NCBI GenBank assembly: GCA_002104895.1
Contig: MCFG01000020.1
Location: forward strand, 185,001-249,000
Origin: Anaeromyces robustus
Lineage: Eukaryota; Neocallimastigomycota; Neocallimastigomycetes; Neocallimastigales; Neocallimastigaceae
Reading direction: 5' to 3'
DNA length: 64,000 bases
Within the stretch, counting starts at the first letter, position 1. Every line of letters starts with the position of its first letter. The position numbers and the translations under genes were made by a program. The notes beneath the pieces are model-generated. The model did not search any database, was not told where the DNA came from, and saw nothing but the letters and a program-made list of their open reading frames with translations. Below, piece after piece: positions 40,334 to 54,214 of this stretch.

Positions 40334-41591
40334 AATAATATATATATATATATAAATTTATTTATTTATTTAAATTATCATTATTTTTTCTCTCTTTTTT
40401 AAAAATTTTAATTTATATATATATATATATATATAAAATAAAAAAAAAATTACAAATCTATTATTTATATATATCGTAAATTTTTATTATTATTATTATT
40501 TATTTTAAATATAAAAAAAAAAAAAACAATTTTTTTTAAATAATTTAATAATAATAATGATTTATTATTAAAAAAAATTCTTCATTTTTATTTTATTCTT
40601 AACTTTTTATTTTTCAAATATTTTTTTTTTGAAAGAAATAAAAAATTAACTTTACACTAGTATGTAAAAAGAAAAAAATAATATTATTTTAACAATCTTT
40701 CAAATTTTTTTAATAATAAAAAAAAATATTTAATTTGAAATTCAATATTATTAAAATTGAAAATAATAAAATCAATATAATATCAATATAATATGAATAT
40801 ATGTAAATATATATAAATATATATAATAAAATAAATAAATAAATAGATTTGATTTAAATATTTTAAATATTAAAAATATTAAAGTTTTAAAAAATAAATT
40901 AAAAAAAAAATCTACAAAGGATTTATAAATTATTATATTGAAAAATAAAATTATTTTAATTTAAATTATATATGGAAATAATAAATTATACACAATATAT
41001 TAATATATTATTTATAATTATAAATCAATATAATATAATATAATATAATATAATATAATATAATATAATATAATATAATATAATTTATATATATTTTTAA
41101 ATTGTGTATTTATGTATGTATGTGTGTGTGTTTTTTTTTTTGAATTATAGGAAATGTTGAGTCATTTTCAACTTTTTATTTTACAGAAAAAAAAATCGTT
41201 TATATATATATATATAACATCATTAATCTTCATGATATTAATAAACTAAATATAAAATATAAATAATAATAAGAATAATAAATTATTGAAATATGAAAAA
41301 TGTAATTATTTAAATTACTTAGAAAAATGAAAATTCTTATAATATAGTAATATTGCTATAAATAAATAAATAAATAAATAAAGGAATAAATAAATAAATA
41401 AATAAATAAAGGAATAAATAAATAAATAAATAAATAAATAGATAGATAGATAAATAAAGGAATAAAGGAAAAATAATATAATAATACTGCTTAAATAAAG
41501 AAAAACAATTTTCTGAAAAAAAAAGTTCTTTTATTTTTAATTAGTAGATTTTATTATTTAATAATTAAATGATAATAATAAAAAAAAAAAA
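40334..41591. other. AT-rich spacer after hydrolase A
   Basis: Contains a TATAA pentamer array (about 41030-41085) and AAAT/GGAATAAAT arrays (about 41360-41465). No gene is seen. Confidence 0.6.
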
Positions 41592-41640
41592 GAACCAGAT
41601 TATATAATAAATAGTACATTAAGAAATTATGTTATTTTTT
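41592..41640 (+). pseudogene. Fragment of a third hydrolase copy
   Basis: The segment at 41595-41631 matches hydrolase A at 40094-40130 at about 32 of 37 positions, and the differences are all transitions. It would encode a PDYIINSTL-like version of the hydrolase PDYMINNTLGDY segment. Similarity fades after a T run, with a weak echo of the downstream GTTGATTCTTATAA segment near 41670. No start, nucleophile or His region is present. It is a short relic, suggesting the hydrolases once formed a larger tandem group. Confidence 0.6.
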
Positions 41641-42733
41641 TTCTCTCAAATAACTTATAATACATTTACAGGTTCTTATAACAATAAGTTTTAAAAGTAT
41701 ATTTTATTATTTTATATTATATATAAAAAAGATATAAATGAATGAAAATCTTTATTATTATTTATATTTACTTTTTTCTTTTTTTTTATTTATAAAAATA
41801 AAAAATGTCTAAAAAAAGTTGAAATCTCAAAATTATTGGATATTATAAAATAATAATATATTAATATTTATAAAAAAGAAAACACTTTTTTCCTGTTGTT
41901 TCAAAAGTGTTTTTGTATATATAAAATTTTTAATGGTCATTTTTTTTTATTTTTTTATTTTTTTCTCAAGGAAAGATAATAAAAAATTATTTATAATTAA
42001 TAATTAATATTATGATGTCGTACAATTTTTTTTTTTTTTTTTAAAAAAAAATATTTTTTTGGGGACAATTTAATATTAATTATTTTGTAACTTAAAAATA
42101 AAAAAATTAAAAAAAAAAATAATACTTTAAATAATAGTTTAATTCATATTAATTTTAATTTTTATTTTAATGATGATTTTTTTTACGAATATTTTATACT
42201 AAAGCTTCACTCTTAATCTTAAAGATTTGTTTTTTTTTTTATTTGAAATGAAAGAATGAATTTCTTAAGAAACAAACGTATTTTTGACTCCCTTTTTGTT
42301 TTCAATTATTATTATTATTATTATAGTTTTTTTAAGTTTTTTAGATTAGAATTTTTAATTAATAATTAATAAAGAATAATAATGAATAATAATAATGAAT
42401 GAATAAATAATAGTAAGAAAGAAAGAAAAAAAAATGTTGTTATAAATACATGTAATATTATATTATGATGTATAATACATATATATACATATAAATTATT
42501 TATATATATCATTTATATAAATATGTATATTTATGCATATAAAGACAGTATTTTATAATATAATATAATATAATATAATATAATATAAATTAAATAAATA
42601 CATTTAAAAAATGTAATTAAAAAGGATTATATATAAAAATAAAATATAATAAAATAAAGTTTTTATATATTATATATATTACAAATATAATATTAATGAA
42701 TAAATAAATAAATAAATATATATATGAATAAAT
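41641..42733. other. AT-rich spacer before the retroposon
   Basis: The only ordered element is a hairpin at 41879-41913 (arms AAAACACTTTT and AAAAGTGTTTT). No gene is seen. Confidence 0.55.
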
Positions 42734-43040
42734 GGAACGTCAATGCTGATAACACAGTAGGACAGCCTAGTAGGGCAAATGCCGATCCTATTTCCGACCC
42801 TAGTGGAATAGGATAGATCAATTTTACTTTAATTCTATATTTAGAATTAAGGGCTTGTATGGATTTATTGTTTTTAAATATTATTATACTACTTTTTTTC
42901 CTCCAGTATTATTTACTATTATCTATAATATATTACTGGTTTTTATTTTTTTTAGTATCATTTTTTTTCATTATGTGTTTTTTTATGATTCATGTATTTT
43001 AATATTTAAATTCAATAAAGTTGACGTACAAATTGTGTGC

Positions 43041-43100
<60 letters not shown>
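42734..43100 (+). mobile_element. 5'-truncated retroposon copy with poly(A) tail and target-site duplication
   Basis: An insertion of about 367 bp has all the marks of reverse-transcribed, target-primed integration. The 11-bp direct repeat TATGAATAAAT flanks it at 42723-42733 and 43101-43111. The 3' end is a pure run of 57 A's (43044-43100). An AATAAA signal lies at 43014-43019, about 25 nt before the tail. The 5' end is much richer in G+C than the surroundings and reads in one frame to a stop: ...SRANADPISDPSGIG, then TAG at 42814-42816. That looks like the end of a coding region, followed by a 3' UTR of about 230 nt. It is most likely the 3' end of a LINE-type element; a 5'-truncated processed copy of a host gene is the alternative. 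I do not recognise the encoded C-terminus. Confidence 0.85.
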
Positions 43101-43103
<3 letters not shown>

Positions 43104-43111
43104 GAATAAAT

Positions 43112-43698
43112 AAATGGATGATTAAATAAATAAATAAATAATGAATAACCCAAGTTATGTTAATTAAATTTTTATATTAAAATTAATTATAATCACTTTT
43201 AAAAAGAAATATTTTGTTATTTCTTTTATAAAGAAAAAACAAAAAAACAAAAATAAAAATAAAAATAAAAATAAAAATAAAGATAAAAATAAAAATAAAA
43301 ATAAAAATAAAAATAAAAATAAAAATAAGAAAAAGAAAAAAAGAAAAAAAACTCATTTTTATAATTAAATAAAATTTAAATATAAAATATACAGTATAAA
43401 ATAAACATTTTGTTATTTCTAAAATAAAGAAAAACAAAAACAAAAAAAATAAAATATATAAAACTCATTTTAAATTTAATTATAAAATATCATAATAAAT
43501 ATATAAAAAAAATAAATTTAAATTGTTATTACAAAATTAAATAAATAAATAAATAAATATATATATCAATAAATATATTATTACTTTAAAATAATTTTAA
43601 TCATTTAATAGTTTTTTGTTTTATAAAAACTATTATAAATATTAATTATTTTATTAAATATTTTACAAATAAATATTTTAAATTTATAAATTTTGTTA

Positions 43699-43736
<38 letters not shown>
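43112..43736. other. AT-rich spacer upstream of the ankyrin-like membrane protein
   Basis: Contains an AAAAAT hexamer array (about 43243-43330) and an AAT run immediately before the ATG (43702-43735). No gene is seen. Confidence 0.6.
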
Positions 43737-43738
<2 letters not shown>

Positions 43739-45959
43739 GAGTTTAGATATAAATGATAATAAAAGTATAAATGATGGAATATTAGAATTAATTAAAAGTA
43801 ACAATAAAGATGAGTTAGAAATATTACTAAAATTTAATAATGATAAAATTAAAATTGACGAAAATGTATATAATACTGTAATTATAAATGATAATTTAGA
43901 AATTTATAAACTTTTAATTAAATATGATAAAAAGGACAATATTTTTTTAATATTTAATAAAAATCCTCCATTCATAAATTATTTATTCAAAAATGAAAAT
44001 TATTTAAATGTATTTATAGAAGAAATTTCTCTCTATAATAATAATAATAATAATAATAATAAGGATAAGGATAAGGATAAGAATGATAGGACTCCATTAT
44101 TATTTACATATTTTTTTCAAAAGTATATAAATAGAATTAATATTAATGAAAATTTATATAACCTACTTGTTAAATACGATAATTTAGAAATTTTTAAATT
44201 TGTATCTAACAATGATAAAATGGAAAATATTTATTCACTAATTGAAAAAAATCCTCTAATATTTAATTATATTTTTAAAAATGAAGATATTTTACGAAAA
44301 TTATCAACTGAAATTTCAAAATTTTATTGTGAATATGGTTTCCCAGCTTCTATAAAAAATAATTTAAATAATAAGCGTACTATTTTATTTTCAAAAAGAT
44401 TTATTATGGCATTATTAAAAAAACATAAAGAAGAATTTTTAAATTATTTAAGAGAAGATTATATTTTCGATAATACATTTATTATAGAATTAATATTATG
44501 TTTTAAAAATTTTCATGACATTAGTCCTAATGAATTAAATGAATTAATAAATAACAGAAATTCTAAAATTCCATTTAAAGAAGTCATAAAAAAATTCATT
44601 TCGGTATATGACTATGCAGGATTAAAATTATTAATAATTTTTTTAAATAAACATAAAATAATTATTGATATTAATGAGATTTGGATTCGTTTTTTGAAAT
44701 TAATAATTATTACTAATAAAGGAACAAGTAATGAAAAAAAGGAATTAATGGATTTAATTTTTAAATATGCTAATAATAATAATATATTTTTAGATGTTCA
44801 TAAAAAGGATATAGATGGTAATTTTCCATTATTATTGGCTGTTCAAAGTAATAATATTGAAATAATTCAATTATTCATTGATTATGCCAATGAAAATAAT
44901 ATTATTTTAAACTTTAATGAAAAAATTAAAAATAAATTAGAAAATTCAATTACAATAGCTATTTGGAATAATGATATGGATATTGTTAATTTAATTATTG
45001 ATTATTCCAATAAAAATAATATAATTTTAGAAGTTGATAGTGAAACTGTTGGTAACCTACCAATTGTTAGTGCTATCTCTAATAATAATATTAAAATGAT
45101 GGAATTACTCATAAAATATGCCAATGAAAAAATTTTAATTTATGAACTTAATGGAATATATCAATTTCCACATTCAGATTTGGCTCCAATTGATTTAATT
45201 ATTAGAAATAATAATATTAAAATGTTGAATTTATTCATGGATTATGCCACAAAAAATAATATAATTATAAATATTGGTTCTCCATTCAGAAATGATTGTT
45301 ATCCAATTTTTGAAGCCATAAAAAATAATAATATTCATATAATTAAATTACTTATAGATTATGCTAATAAAAATAATATGATTTTACAAATTAATCAAAA
45401 ATATGATGATAATTCATCACCCTTAACCATGGCTTTTCGAAAAAATAATAATAAAATAATTAATTTAATATTTGACTATGCTAACAATAATAATATAATT
45501 TTAGATATTAATCAAAAAGATTATAATTTTATAAAGTATAAGTTACCCATAGAAATAGCGGTTGAAAATAATAATACTAAATTAGTAGAATTACTTATTA
45601 ATTATGCAGAAAAAAATAATATATTATTAGAAATTAAAGGTAATTCCTTAATTAAAAAAGCTAAAAGTAATGGTAATGTTCGAATTATTAATTTACTTTC
45701 TAAATATGCTAATCAAAATATTATAGAATTGGAAACAGAAAAAAATTTTAAAAATCCTATTTATCAATGTTTATACCCTTTAAAACTTATCCTTAAAAAA
45801 AAAAGAGTAAAAATTCTTTTAACCTTAATACTACTGTTAACCATTTATTTTTTCATATTTAAAATAAATTTAACTAGTATATTAATATTATTAATAATAT
45901 TTGCTGCCATTATATTATTATTAATTATGGTTATTGTAATTTTTTGTTATTTTTTTTAA
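43737..45959 (+). CDS. Asn/Ile-rich ankyrin-like repeat protein with C-terminal membrane segments
   Basis: A 740-residue intronless frame. Residues 1-320 are degenerate repeats of the type LLIKYD...NNIFL. From about residue 325 to 665 there are eight clearer units of about 35-39 residues, each reading roughly xPIxxAIxNNNIKIIxLLIDYANKNNIIL. This is an ankyrin-like helix pair in which the usual GADxN turn is replaced by YANKNNIIL. The last 55 residues, starting at KKKRVKILL, contain two very hydrophobic stretches separated by INLT, so the protein is probably anchored in a membrane with the repeats facing the cytosol. The function is unknown; the repeats suggest protein binding. It lies between the two hydrolase paralogues on the same strand. 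Confidence 0.8.
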
Positions 45960-45983
45960 ACTTGAATGAATTATTAAAAATAA

Positions 45984-46014
<31 letters not shown>

Positions 46015-46030
46015 TAATAATATAATATTG

Positions 46031-46071
<41 letters not shown>

Positions 46072-47769
46072 TGTTATAATTTTTATAATTTTTATAATAT
46101 TATCGATTTTTATATAATTAATTAATTCTAGATAATAATAAAAATTATAATAAAAATTATAATAATACTAATAATTACAATAGTACTTACAATTGTATTA
46201 TAAAATATAAATATAAATATGAATATAAATATATATATAATTGATAAAATAATATACAATTAAATATAAATATAAATAATAAAATACTAAATAATATAAA
46301 AAATAGTAAAAATAAAAATAAAAAAAAAAAAAAGAAAAAAAATAAAAATAAAAATAAAAAAATAATAAAATAATAATAAAATATTTTACTAAATATAAAT
46401 TAATATAAATTGATTGATTTGATTCTATTCCATAAAGTATAAAGTATCATATAAATTGATTGATCAATTTAATACAATGTAATAAAATAACTATTTTAAA
46501 ATTATTATGGAATATATCTCAAAACTTTACAAAAATAAATTTTATTATAAATGAGAAAAAAACATCTAATATTATTATTTATGATAATTTATTAAATTAA
46601 ATATATATATATTATAATATTAATACTATTTAACAGTAAATGGAATGAATATAAATTATTATTGTAGGTAGTAGGACAAAAAAATAAAAAAAAAAAATAC
46701 AAAATTCTTAAAATAATATAAGTATTTTCAAAAAATATAATATAATAATATAATATTAAAAAAAAAACAAATATTGATAAATGGTCTTTTAATGATAATT
46801 CTCCACAATTTTCTTTTTATTTTTACTTTTAATTCACTAATATTATTTATATTTACGTTATTGTTTACGTCTTTATTATTTTTAATTTATTTTTTTTTTT
46901 AATTTTTTTAAACAAACAAATAAATAAATATTAATTTTTATTTAATAATTAAATATGTATGGGGGACATTTTTAATATTTTCAATATTATTAACTTTTAG
47001 TTTTTTATTTTTATTTTTTTTTTTTACTAAATAATATTATTAAATAGTTAGGAATATTTAGAATAATAAAAAATATCAATAAAAATTAATTAAAGTAGAA
47101 AAGTAATAATATAATATAATATTTATCATTATAATTATAATTATAAAATATAATAAAAATAAAATAAAATAATAATTTTTCTTTTTATTTAAGATGCATT
47201 TTTTATTGAATTTTACTATTATAAAAAAGTAAAAAAAAAAAATCTGTGTTGAAAATTTTTTTTAAAATTTTAAAGTTTTAAAAATAAATTAAATAATATA
47301 TGAATTTGTATTTGAATAGAATTAATGATTCATTTTTTAATTTATTTATTTATATATAATATAATAAATATAATATAATATAATATAATATAATAAATTA
47401 TAATAATTATATTATATTTAATATATTTATACATATTAAAATATATTAAAATAATGATTTATATAGGGAAAAAAAAAAAAAGAAAAACCAAAATAAAGGA
47501 AAAATTTCAATTTTAAAAAAGAAAAAAAGAATTCATAAAAAATTTTAATTATAGGTAAAATACACCAATCACTTTTTTATATTCTAGAAAACAATACTAA
47601 ATTATGAATCATAAATAAGGAATATAAAAAAGAAGAAAGAATATTTATTAATATAAAATATTATAAATAATAAATAATAGATAAAAGATATAAATTATAA
47701 AATATAAAAGATACCTATATTATATAAAAATATTAAATATTAAATATGAATACTGAATTTTATAATATC

Positions 47770-47803
<34 letters not shown>

Positions 47804-49142
47804 TAAATAAATAATAATTAAATAAACTAAATGATAATAAATATATATGTAAATATAATATAATATAATAATAATACTTTTATATTTACCATATTTACTA
47901 CTTTTTTTTTTATTTTAAATATTAATAATAATTTATAAGTATTATTATTAATATCATTTTTAAAAAGCAAGTAAATAAGCAAGCACATAAAACAAACATA
48001 CAAAACAATTAAGAAAGAAAGTAAGAAAATCTTTAAATATTCTTTTTGAATATTCTTATTATTTGTTACATGTAACATTATTAAAAAAAAAAAACTCTTA
48101 ATATAATTATTTATTATAATTATAATTATTTATTTATTTATTTATGTATAAATATTTAGTATTAATCACCAAATGAAAAAAGTGGAGTAACATTAAATAA
48201 TTATGTCTTTATGATTTTTGTTTTTATTTACCGTAAATATAAATATAAATATACATAAAAAAATAAATAAAAAAATAATAAACAATTTATTTTTTTTTAA
48301 AAAAAAAATAATAATTAAAAAATAAATATAAAATAATTTATTTTATTTTTATTTTATTTTTTTTTTTTTAAACTTTTGTGTAAATTTCTGTTTAGTTTTT
48401 AGATTAGTTTGAATACAGCTTTAATTTTAGTTTTTGGTTTTAATTTTAACTTAATTTTCTTTTTTTACTGCTTTGTTTTTTAAAAATAATAATAATACAA
48501 AAATATTTATATTTTATATTTTATATTTAAGTATTTTTTATTAATAAATATCAAATCTATTATTTATTATTTATTATTTATTATTTATTATTTATTATTT
48601 ATTATTTATTATTTATTATTTATTATATATTATTTATTAATGTTGTTATTATAATAAATTATCTATCTTTTATTTTAAATAAATATAAATATCCCATTTT
48701 TTTTAATCTTATTACTTTTATTTCTTATTTATGTTTTATGTTTTATTTTTTATTACCTATCTTTTATTATTTATGTTTTATCTTTTATTAAAAAAAATAT
48801 ATTTCTCTCATCTTTTAGGTAACATCAACCAATCAATTTATTAGATTGTCGAATATTTAAAATTAATAATAATAATTATAAAAAAAGAAAATTTTTAATT
48901 AATTATTTATTAAAAAAAAAAAAATAATATAAATATATATATATTTATATTATTTTTTTTCTTTCTTTCTTTCTTTTTTTATCTTTTATTTTTCATTTTT
49001 TTTTATCTTTGTGGTTATTTTCTTAGTATTTTCTTTTATAAAAAGAAAGTGAGAAAGAAAGAAAGAAAGAAAGAAAGATATTTATATATAAATATATTTA
49101 TTAAGAAAAAAAAAAATACATAAATATAAAAATTAATTTAAA
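45960..49142. other. AT-rich intergenic stretch
   Basis: Contains AAT runs (45985-46070), TATAA runs (about 47360-47400), a TTATTTA array (about 48560-48640) and CTTT/GAAA tracts just upstream of hydrolase B (48961-49078) that could pair with each other. A small minus-strand frame near 47827-48078 has no convincing features. Confidence 0.6.
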
Positions 49143-50066
49143 ATGAGTAATAGTATTCGTAGTAGACTTTTAGGTGGTATATTTAAATTAAGTGGATATA
49201 AAAAGGTATTTGCAAAACCTGAAGAAGAATTACTTGAAAGTTTTAGAAAGGAAAATGAAAAATGTGTATTTAAATTACCAACAGATAAAAATGCTATCTA
49301 TAGTGATGTAGTGATAAATGAAGAAAAAGATCACCATTGTTTAAGAATGCAAAAAGAAGAAAAACCTTCTGAAAAAGCTGTTTTATTTTTATGTGGAGGA
49401 GGTTTTGTTCGTGGTATTAATGATCATGCTGTTAAAAGTGCAAGAAATTATGGAGAAAAAAGTGGTAGAGATGTTTGGTTACCTTATTATCCATTATGTA
49501 TTGATAATTGTGTTACAGAAACTTATACTATGGTATATCAAACCTATAAAGAAATGCTTAAAATTTATAAACCTGAAAATATAGCATTTTTAGGATTTTC
49601 TTCAGGTGGAGCTATGGCTATAGGACTTTGTTGTCATATTAATGCTCTTAAAGAACCCAATGTTTCAATGCCAAATTTAATTATTGCTGTATCACCAGGA
49701 TCTATACCTTATTATGAAGAAGAAAAGAAAAAAATGGAAGAACTTAATGATTTAGATGTTATGTTAGATAAAAATTTCATGGTAGATACTGTTAAAAAAA
49801 TTATGGTAAAAGATCAAGATGTACCAGATTATTTAGTTCATACTATCTTAGGAGATTTTACCAATTTCCCAATGACTCATATTTATTATGCTACTCATGA
49901 AATTTTATATGCAGAAGCAGAATATTTTGAAAAAGCTTTTAAAAAATATAATGTTCAATATCAAATGCATATTAGAGAAGGTTTATTCCATTGTTATCCA
50001 TCTATCACTTTTTATCCTGAAGGTAGAGAAGCTGAAGAAGAAATTATTGGATATTTATCAAATTAG
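49143..50066 (+). CDS. Alpha/beta-hydrolase of the HSL esterase type, paralogue B
   Basis: A 307-residue intronless paralogue of the gene at 39419-40333. The nucleophile elbow is GFSSG at 151-155 (Ser153) and the catalytic His is in GLFHCYPS (His283). The oxyanion loop reads LCGGGF, with Cys at the place of the family's usual His. The acid region is YYATHEILY (Glu253), as in paralogue A. No signal peptide is seen. Conservation is highest around the loop, the SGRDVWLP segment, the elbow and the DYxxxxxLGDxTNFPM segment, which argues that both copies remain active enzymes despite the altered oxyanion loop. An acyl-ester hydrolase role is inferred; the substrate is unknown. Confidence 0.88.
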   Translation: MSNSIRSRLLGGIFKLSGYKKVFAKPEEELLESFRKENEKCVFKLPTDKNAIYSDVVINEEKDHHCLRMQKEEKPSEKAVLFLCGGGFVRGINDHAVKSARNYGEKSGRDVWLPYYPLCIDNCVTETYTMVYQTYKEMLKIYKPENIAFLGFSSGGAMAIGLCCHINALKEPNVSMPNLIIAVSPGSIPYYEEEKKKMEELNDLDVMLDKNFMVDTVKKIMVKDQDVPDYLVHTILGDFTNFPMTHIYYATHEILYAEAEYFEKAFKKYNVQYQMHIREGLFHCYPSITFYPEGREAEEEIIGYLSN

Positions 50067-51339
50067 AAAATAAAAAATATAAATAAAAAAAATAAAAAAA
50101 AAATACAAAAAAAAAAAAAAAAAAGAAAAAAAAAATGAAAGAATTAAGAATAAGTAAGAAAAAAATAAAAATATTTATCTATATATATATTATATTAATA
50201 TTATTAATGTAATGTATATTTCGATAAATAATGAAAAGGAAAATAATAATAATAATAATAATAAACAATTTTTATTTTCTAATATAAAAATTTTTATATA
50301 TATATTATATATTATCCATATGTAAAAAAAAAAAAAAAAAAAAAAAATAATTAAAAATAATAATATATATAATATAATTTCTATATATTTAATGAATTAT
50401 ATAATAACAATACTCATATCTCAAATAAAAATATCAAAATTTATATTTTTTCTTTCAATATATATATAAATTTTTTATCTATCAAAACAAAAAAAAAAAA
50501 ACGTAATTAAATATGTATATATAATAAAATAAAAAATAAAAAAAATAAAAAATAAAAAAAAGTGAGTTTATATTATATGATAGAAGATATAAAATTATTT
50601 ATAGTAAAATTTAATATATATTATAATAATATAATTAATAACTATAAAAAAGATTTTTTTTTAATCTTTATAATTTGTATTGAAGTAAAAAAAATTTTTT
50701 TTATTATTATTTTTATTTTTATTATTTTTTTTTTTTTCATTCTTTTTTTTTTTTTTAAAAAAAAAAAAAAAAGAAAAATTAATAATAATGATTATAAGAA
50801 GTCGACGCTTATTTATTTACTTAATTATATTTAATTATTTAATGATTTAATTATTTATATTTCAAAAATTTTTATATAAATTGATATATATAAATTAATA
50901 TATTTATATATATATTTTTAAAACATATATATGATTTAATAATTAAAAAAAAAAAGAAAAAAAAATTTTAATTATTTATAATATAATTATTATTATTATT
51001 ATTTTTGAAGGTATATATTATTTTTATATTATTTATAAGTGTTATTATGATTTATTATTGTTATGATTTATTATAATTATATAATAATAATTATTCTTTC
51101 TTTTTTCTTTTTTTCTTTTCTTTTTTTTTTTTTTAATTATTTTTTTTTTTTTTTCATAATATTTATTCAAATCTTTTTTTTCTTTTGGTTGTTGTTGTTA
51201 TTGTTTGTTGTTTGTTGTTATTTAATGTTATATATTATATTTTATATATTATATATTATATATTATTATTTTTTTTTATGATTATTATGATTATTATTTT
51301 ATGATTATTATTATTATTTTATTTTCTTTATTTCAATTT
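50067..51339. other. AT-rich spacer between convergent genes
   Basis: Lies between the ends of hydrolase B and the WD40 gene. It has homopolymer runs, ATT repeats and palindromes. The open frames near 50562-50834 and 51063-51281 are Phe/Ile/Lys homopolymer artefacts. Confidence 0.6.
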
Positions 51340-51656
51340 TTAAAAGAAAATATCATTTCGGGTAAAACGGCATCTTTCAAATTCCATTAAAATACCATTA
51401 GTAGGTACAATATTTGGATTCATTATATTTGTATTTACGGTACTTATATATAAACAATGTCCATCACCAGGTGTAAAACTAATTTTTTTTTTTTTTTTAT
51501 TAAAATTGTAATATTTTATTTTTTTTTATAGATAATTATATAATTATTAAATGATAAATGAATTATTAAATGATTAAATTTATATATATATATATATTTA
51601 TATATATTTATATATTATTTTATTTTATTTTTTTTTTTTTTTTTAAATAATTATTA

Positions 51657-51731
<75 letters not shown>

Positions 51732-52205
51732 TTATTTATTATTCTATTTATTATTTACCCTATTCCTGCTATTTCTGTAAAGAAATCAACTACTTGTTCT
51801 CTCAATATTATTCCACCAGCAGCATCATATATATGAACATAATCAATATGTTCTGCTACGGCTAAATATTGATTATCATCTGTAAATCTTACTGATCTTA
51901 CAGAAGAAACATTCATTGGTAAAACATTTAAAGATTGACTCATATTTCTAAAATCATATAGTCTTGCACACCTATCTTGACCTCCTGTAACAAAATATCT
52001 TCCACTAATAAATATAAATATAAAAAAATATATATATATAAATATATATATAAACAAATAAATAATAAATAATTAGTATTGATATTTTTAGTTTAGTTTT
52101 AATTATTATTCATTCCATTATACTACTACAATTCCTACTAATACTAATTAATATTAATAATATTATTATATAATAGTAATTATTATAATAATATTATCTT
52201 TCTTT

Positions 52206-52238
<33 letters not shown>

Positions 52239-53590
52239 CTTACTTTGGTGACCATTCACATGAAAATAGATAGTCATACTAAAACCAAAAATAAATTAAA
52301 AATAATTAACAATATATAACAATATATATAATATATATAGATATTGTTAATTTATGATACATAATCATATTCATTCATAATAAAATAATACTAATACTAA
52401 AACTAAAACTAATACTACTACTACTAATAATAATAATAATAATAAAAATAATAATAATAATTACATGTTCTTCAATATGTTGTATTTCTTTATTCGACGT
52501 TATATCAATTAATTTTGTTACTTTACTATCACCTACACATAATAATGATTTTCCATCATTTCTTAGCGATGCGCACTACAATATATATATAAATATAGAT
52601 ATACATATATAATTAATTAATTAATTAATTAATTGAATAATTAATTTAATAAATATATAATTAATTAATTTAAATAAATAAATATATATATAAATAAATA
52701 ATATACATTTATAGCTTTTGTATCTTCATATTCATATGTATATTTTAATGTAGTCATATCTGTCATTCTACAAAAGAAGTCATTACTTGCTATTAGTAAT
52801 TCTTCCTCTATTATATTATAAATAATATTATAATTAATTAATTAATTATTATTAACATTATCATTTATTATTATTATTTTTAATAATAATAATAATAATA
52901 ATAATTTTTAAATATCTTTATTATTATTATTTAAATATATATATATATATATATAATATGTTTATATTTATACTTACTTCCTGTATGATTTGTTATAAAT
53001 TTCTTTTATAATTATTTAGGTAAAAAAAAAAAATGATTATAATATTATTATCATAATTAAAAATAAGTATATATGAAAATCATAATAATAATCATAATAA
53101 TAATAATAATGTATATTATAATAATACATAATTAATTAATATTATTAATATTAATATTAATAATTTTATAATAATATTATTATTATAAAAAATAACAAAA
53201 AAAAAAATTTTTTTTTTTTACCATATAATTTATAGCATAATCTACTTGGTTACCATCTGTACCTGTTTGATTTAATCTTGGAATTGTTTCATATTTTTTT
53301 ATTTTAGGATTATTAATACTACATATTATATAATTTCCAACTCTGACACCAAAAGCAACTAAATCTTTTGATGCTGTTAAAGAATAAACGTTCAATGTAC
53401 TAGAATCAAATATTGACTCTGATTCATGTGTTATAGGATTCCAATGTATTATGGAATCTTTAGCTTTATATATATAATTATTATTGAAATAATTATTATT
53501 ATTATTATTATTATTATTATTGTTATTTATTGTTATTATTGTTTTATTATTGTAGTTGATAAAATTATTTTTAATTGTTATTGTTATATT

Positions 53591-53636
<46 letters not shown>

Positions 53637-54167
53637 GTTGTTGTTGTTGTTGTTGTTGTTTTATTATTGTAGTTGATAAAATTATTTTTAATTGTTATTG
53701 TTATATTTAATATTATTATCGTTAGTATTATTATTATTATTAATAGTAGTAGTCGTAGTCGTAGTCGTAGTATTAATTGTAGTAAAATAATTGAATAATT
53801 ATATTATATTAGTATAAGTATTATTATATTAATAGATATTATTTATATTATAAAGTATATATATAATAATAAATTACAAATTGAAATTTCCAAATAAAAT
53901 TTTTTAATGAAAAAAAAAAATATATATATATATAATAAAATATATATACCATTATAATATACATCATTTTTTGTTGGTACTGCTAAAAGATTTCTTAACT
54001 GAAAGTGATTAATGGCGGAATCGGTATCTAATTTCGAATAACGAAATTTATAAAAATTTCCATCATCTCTTACTGGAGTTATATCCTTATTATAAAAAAA
54101 TATTTTTTTTTTATTACATAATATTTGTTTATATTATATTTATAAATATATATACATATATATAGAT

Positions 54168-54214
<47 letters not shown>

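Noticed and set aside
41157-41163. TGAGTCA, a Gcn4/AP-1-type site
   Set aside because: A single 7-mer more than 2 kb from the next ATG; compatible with chance.
42855-43109. 84-codon frame ending in poly-Lys
   Set aside because: It lies in the 3' untranslated part of the retroposon and its Lys run is the poly(A) tail.
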